From positions 434,001 to 498,000 of the forward strand of contig CAWGTU010000003.1 of the NCBI GenBank assembly GCA_963825635.1: DNA of 64,000 bases, in the 5' to 3' direction. The position numbers were made by a program, and so were the translations under genes. Shown in pieces: positions 60,898 to 64,000 of this stretch. Below the pieces are notes generated by a model that was given only the letters and a program-made list of their open reading frames with translations, had not been told where the DNA came from and searched no databases. Each line of letters starts with the position of its first letter. Position 1 is the stretch's first letter. Source of the stretch: JAOUEA01 sp963825635 (GTDB taxonomy: Bacteria; Actinomycetota; UBA4738; HRBIN12).

Positions 60898-62459
60898 TCG
60901 GAGATCACCGTCCTCGACTGCTCGCGCAGGTACTGCAGCATGTAGTAGGGGCCGCCGCCGGCCTTGCCGGTCGTCCCCGACGCCTTCCAGCCGCCGAACG
61001 GCTGCACGCCCGGCCAGGCTCCCGTGGTGGACCCGGCCTGACGGTTGACGTAGACGACCCCCGCCTGGATGCGGTCGAGCCACTCGTCGATCTCGTTCTC
61101 CTCGTTGCTGAAGAGCCCGGCGGTCAGCCCGTACTCCGTGGCGTTCGCCTTCTCGATCGCATCGTCGAGCTCGTCGAACGGCGCGACGACGACGAACGGC
61201 ACGAACAGCTCCTTGTGCCAGATCCAGCTGTCCTCGGGAGCCTCGGCGATCGTGGGCTCGACGAAGAGGCCGCGGCCGAGATCCCCTTCGGTGATGCGCT
61301 GTCCGCCGGTGACGATCGTGCCGCTCTTCTGGGCTTCCTCCGCCGCCTCCTCGTAGGTGTCGAGGGCGGCCTCGTTGATGATCGGGCCCAGGAAGACGTC
61401 ACGCTCGATCGGGTTGCCGACCTTGATCTGCTCGGTCTTCGTCTTGAGCTGGGATACGAACTCGTCGTAGACCTCCCGCTCGACGTAGACACGGCTGCAC
61501 GCCGAGCACTTCTGTCCGCCGAATCCGAAGGCGCTACGCATCACACCCGTGGTCGCCTTGTCGATGTCGGCGCTCTTCGTGACGATCGTCGGGTTCTTGC
61601 CACCCATCTCGCAGATGACGGGCTTCGGCACGTTCGTCGCGAAGTTCTTGTAGATGTCCATGCCCACCGGGTACGAGCCGGTGAACGTGATGCCGTTCAC
61701 GTCGGGGTGGCGCCACAGCGCCTCGCCGGCCACGGCGCCTCGCCCGGTGACGAGGTGGAACGCGCCCGCCGGCACGCCGCCGTCGCGGTAGCACTCGTAG
61801 AGCTTGTAGCCGAGCAGGGCGCCCTGGTTCGACGGCTTCAGCACGACCGCGTTGCCCGCGACGAGCGCGCCGCTCGTCGGGCCGCCCGACAGCGCCATCG
61901 GGAAGTTGAACGGACTGATGACGGCCCAGACGCCGTGGGGCCGCAGGACGTCGTAGTAGTCGCCGGCGGCGCCGAGCCCGCTCATCGGCGCGCGGAAGCC
62001 CTCGTGCTTCTCGACCTCGTCGCAGTTCCAGCGGATCAGCTCCGCCGTCTCCTGCACGTCGCCGAGCGCCTCGAGCCTGCTCTTGCCCACCTCGTACGCC
62101 ATCAGTGCCGCGAGATCGAAGAGGCGCTCCTCCATGATGTCGGCGGCGCTGCGCAGGATGCGCACGCGCTCCTGCCAGCCCATGCGGTCCCACTCGAGCT
62201 GGAACGCCTTGGCCGCCGCCACGGCGTCCTCGACGTCTTCGGGGGTGGCTTGGGAGAAGCGCCCGATGACGATCTCCTTGTCGATCGGCGAGGGCTCCTC
62301 GTAGCGATCCTCGCGCCAACGCTCCTCGCCGTTCACGATGACCGGGTAGTCCTTGCCGAGGTCGGCCTTGACCCGCTCTGCTGCCTCGTCGTACGCCGCC
62401 TGCAACTCCTCGTTGTCGGCCGACAGCGTCGCGTAGGTGATGCGGAACTTCTCGCTCAT
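60894..62459 (-). CDS. pruA: Delta-1-pyrroline-5-carboxylate dehydrogenase (aldehyde dehydrogenase family)
   Basis: NAD-dependent aldehyde dehydrogenase, 521 residues, that oxidises P5C/glutamate semialdehyde to glutamate. Motifs: VISPFNFPMALSGG, NAVVLKPSNQGALLGYKLYE, ITFTGSYPVGMDIYKNF, the general base in VICEMGGKNPTIV, and the catalytic-cysteine motif FGFGGQKCSACSRVYVE typical of P5CDH. The ATG at 62459 is chosen over one ten codons earlier. It is the first gene of the ten-gene operon ending with pyk. proC, the reverse step, lies at the window's right end. Confidence 0.93.
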   Translation of the reverse strand: MSEKFRITYATLSADNEELQAAYDEAAERVKADLGKDYPVIVNGEERWREDRYEEPSPIDKEIVIGRFSQATPEDVEDAVAAAKAFQLEWDRMGWQERVRILRSAADIMEERLFDLAALMAYEVGKSRLEALGDVQETAELIRWNCDEVEKHEGFRAPMSGLGAAGDYYDVLRPHGVWAVISPFNFPMALSGGPTSGALVAGNAVVLKPSNQGALLGYKLYECYRDGGVPAGAFHLVTGRGAVAGEALWRHPDVNGITFTGSYPVGMDIYKNFATNVPKPVICEMGGKNPTIVTKSADIDKATTGVMRSAFGFGGQKCSACSRVYVEREVYDEFVSQLKTKTEQIKVGNPIERDVFLGPIINEAALDTYEEAAEEAQKSGTIVTGGQRITEGDLGRGLFVEPTIAEAPEDSWIWHKELFVPFVVVAPFDELDDAIEKANATEYGLTAGLFSNEENEIDEWLDRIQAGVVYVNRQAGSTTGAWPGVQPFGGWKASGTTGKAGGGPYYMLQYLREQSRTVISE

Positions 62460-62510
62460 CGGAAGCTCGCCCCCTTCTGGCGTTCCCATGGCTCGGCCAA
62501 TGGGTCGGTA

Positions 62511-62519
62511 TGTGGATAA
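62511..62519 (-). promoter_or_regulatory. DnaA-box-like 9-mer upstream of the P5C dehydrogenase
   Basis: TTATCCACA read on the minus strand is an exact match to the consensus DnaA box. It is single, 52 bases upstream of the start codon, inside a 231-base intergenic region that holds little else recognisable apart from a TACGAT further upstream. It may be chance. Confidence 0.3.
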
Positions 62520-62673
62520 CCGTGTGACGGCCGCCATCGTATCCGAGCGCCCCGAGGGCCGCCCATGGGCGCCGATGACCTGCGGTTGGAGCCACCGGCA
62601 CCGTCTGTGACCTGCAACGATGCGTGGTCATGATCCGGCGAGCGGAAACCGGGAAATCGTCGTCGGACAGGCG

Positions 62674-62679
62674 TATGCT
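62674..62679 (+). promoter_or_regulatory. Putative -10 element of the FAH-family gene
   Basis: TATGCT, 11 bases before the ATG at 62691. There is no Shine-Dalgarno between them, so the leader would be at most a few bases. Confidence 0.4.
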
Positions 62680-62690
62680 TCGGCTCCCAC

Positions 62691-63479
62691 ATGAGGCTCG
62701 TGACCTACGACCGGGGGGGGCACCGGCGACTGGGAGCGATCCTCGAGGGTGAGGTGGTCGATCTCCCCGACGCGGTCGGGCATCCGGCCTTCCCCACCAC
62801 CCTCGAGGGTCTGGTCTCGAGCAGCCGAGGCAGCGTGATGGATGCCGCCCGTGCCGCCCTGCAGCGCGACGACGCGTGGAACTGGCGCGTGCCGAAGCCG
62901 CGCATCCTCACCCCGCTGTTCCCGCATTCCCTGCTCTCGCCTCGCGCGATGGACGTCGAACGGCGCATCGTCGGGCCCGAGCAGCCGGTACCGTGGCCGG
63001 CCGGCGCGGCCTGGCTCGACTACGAGCCGATGGTGGCCGCGGTGGTGGGCAACGAGGCGTCGAAGGTGAGCGCCGACGAGGTGCGCGCCGACGTCTTCGG
63101 GTACACGCTCGTGAACGACTGGCGGGCACGCTCGGCCGACGGGGCCCCCGTCGGCTCGGCCGAGGGCGTCCCGATCTCGATCGGACCCTGCGTGGTCACG
63201 GCCGACGATCTGGACCCGCAGGCGATGTTCGTGCAGGTGAAGGTCGACGACCACGACGTGCTGAAGGGCAACCTCAACGGCGCCGCGACGTCGCTGTTCG
63301 AGCTCATCTCGTCGGTCTCGCGGCACGCGGTGCTCGAGCGGGGCGACGCGTTCGCGCTCGGACCCTTCCCACCGGTCGCCGACGACGCGGACCCCGCTCG
63401 GCGGCTGTGGCCGGGCGCCCTGATCGAGCTGGCGGCCGAGGGCATCGGCACCTTGCGCAATCGCCTCGGCGCCCGCTGA
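62691..63479 (+). CDS. Fumarylacetoacetate hydrolase (FAH) family protein
   Basis: 262-residue protein of the FAH/5-carboxymethyl-2-hydroxymuconate isomerase family, which cleaves or isomerises 2,4-diketo acids with a divalent metal. The N-terminal domain has LVTYDRGGHRRLGAI. The catalytic domain has WLDYEPMVAAVVGNEASKV, where the metal-binding acidic residues lie, and VFGYTLVNDWRARSADG. The first metal glutamate region is less standard than in characterised enzymes (DYEPM in place of the usual ExE). Single gene on the plus strand, divergent from the P5C dehydrogenase operon. Confidence 0.82.
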   Translation: MRLVTYDRGGHRRLGAILEGEVVDLPDAVGHPAFPTTLEGLVSSSRGSVMDAARAALQRDDAWNWRVPKPRILTPLFPHSLLSPRAMDVERRIVGPEQPVPWPAGAAWLDYEPMVAAVVGNEASKVSADEVRADVFGYTLVNDWRARSADGAPVGSAEGVPISIGPCVVTADDLDPQAMFVQVKVDDHDVLKGNLNGAATSLFELISSVSRHAVLERGDAFALGPFPPVADDADPARRLWPGALIELAAEGIGTLRNRLGAR

Positions 63480-63498
63480 GGGCGGCGCCGGCGCCGGA

Positions 63499-63621
63499 CT
63501 ACTTCTTCTTCGCGGTCTTCCGCGCCGTGCCGGCTTCGACGGCCCTGCGCGCGTCGCGTGCCTTCTTCTTGCGCTGACGGTCCTTCGCGGACCGCACTTT
63601 CGCCAGATCTCCCCTGCCCAT
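63499..63621 (-). CDS. Small highly basic protein downstream of proC
   Basis: 40 residues, MGRGDLAKVRSAKDRQRKKK then an Arg/Ala-rich part ending in KKK. GAGGAG lies at good spacing before the ATG and overlaps the end of proC. The composition suggests nucleic-acid or ribosome binding. The codon positions show the normal high GC third-base pattern. No named family recognised; it resembles the short lysine-rich tails found next to proC/bS22 loci. Confidence 0.6.
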   Translation of the reverse strand: MGRGDLAKVRSAKDRQRKKKARDARRAVEAGTARKTAKKK

Positions 63622-63634
63622 CGTCGTCGTCTCC

Positions 63635-64000
63635 TCAGTCGTCGTCGTCGTCGCCGCCCTGCGCCAGCTCGAGCGAGCGTTGGCGGGCGGCGTCGATCGC
63701 GTTCAGGAACGCGGCCCGCACACCGGCTTCCTCGAGGTGACGGATCGCCGCGATCGTCGTGCCGCCGGGCGACGTCACCATCTCGCGGAGCTCCACGGGG
63801 TGCGTGCCCGTATCGCGCAACATCTTGGCCGAGCCCAGCATCGTCTGGATGATCAGCTCGGTCGCGACGTCACGTGACAGCCCGAGCAGGATACAGGCCT
63901 CGATCATCGCCTCGGCCAACAGGAAGAAGTACGCAGGACCGCTGCCGCTCGTCGCCGTGACCGCGTCGAGGTGCTGCTCGGGCAGCCGCAGCACCTTGCC
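63635..64000 (-). CDS. proC: Pyrroline-5-carboxylate reductase, C-terminal part (partial, 5' end outside window)
   Basis: Last step of proline synthesis. The 121 residues present are the dimerisation domain: LDAVTATSGSGPAYFFLLAE (the family signature region), ALILLG-type helix AMIEACILLGLSRDVATELI and REMVTSPGGTTIAAIRHLEE. It ends in an aspartate-rich tail. The N-terminal Rossmann domain lies to the right of the window. Confidence 0.93.
   Translation of the reverse strand, partial: GKVLRLPEQHLDAVTATSGSGPAYFFLLAEAMIEACILLGLSRDVATELIIQTMLGSAKMLRDTGTHPVELREMVTSPGGTTIAAIRHLEEAGVRAAFLNAIDAARQRSLELAQGGDDDDD

Overview
The window is GC-rich, densely packed bacterial chromosome with very short intergenic gaps. 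It looks like a deep-branching actinomycete (Actinomycetota). The signs are a 33-codon bS22-type ribosomal protein beside an excisionase-type HTH gene, a ClpS/DUF2017 pair, a SigK/RskA-type sigma and anti-sigma pair, Rex with canonical Rex operators, menaquinone-type respiratory genes, and start codons that very often overlap the upstream stop as GTGA. The genus cannot be named from the sequence. No gene-free stretch exceeds 300 bases, and no tRNA, rRNA, CRISPR array or insertion sequence was seen.

Left part (1-24151, minus strand): a complete complex I operon nuoA-N (22883 to 8133) is preceded by a geranylgeranyl/menaquinone reductase-like gene. It is followed by a long-chain polyprenyl diphosphate synthase and then by a second, reduced nuo set (nuoA,B,C,H,I,J,K,L,M, running off the left edge) that lacks nuoD, E, F and G. 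A perfect 18-bp Rex operator sits in front of the block, so NADH/NAD+ poise probably controls it.

Middle (24277-37773): a short-chain prenyl synthase and a PNPOx-fold gene; a fused heme A synthase/heme O synthase (ctaA-ctaB); and, facing it, a ten-gene operon for c-type cytochrome assembly (ccdA, resB, resC), a caa3-type oxidase (ctaC-D-E-F, ctaG), a membrane protein with three cupredoxin domains, and a TlpA-like thioredoxin.

37835-43808: a second Rex operator lies between ccdA and a plus-strand operon for a b6f/Firmicute-type cytochrome bc complex. That operon has a split cytochrome b with a heme c(n)-type cysteine, Rieske protein, monoheme cytochrome c, a two-cluster ferredoxin and three unassigned membrane proteins, one of only 37 residues. 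The rex gene itself follows, with a glutaredoxin-like gene.

43866-52408: ECF sigma/anti-sigma pair, a xylose-isomerase-type TIM barrel protein, SAM hydroxide adenosyltransferase, a lipoprotein hydrolase, bS22, a Clp1-type nucleotide kinase, an HTH protein, a phosphatase-like gene, an SDR, ClpS and DUF2017.

52445-64000: a ten-gene minus-strand catabolic operon (P5C dehydrogenase, two class III aminotransferases, VOC protein, IpdAB-like CoA-transferase pair, two unknowns, AcuC-like deacetylase, pyruvate kinase), then a FAH-family hydrolase, a small basic protein and the C-terminal part of proC.

Four genes (menJ-like, cytochrome b C-terminal subunit, phosphatase, SDR) each need a one-base frame change at a short homopolymer. 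This looks more like consensus error than gene decay.
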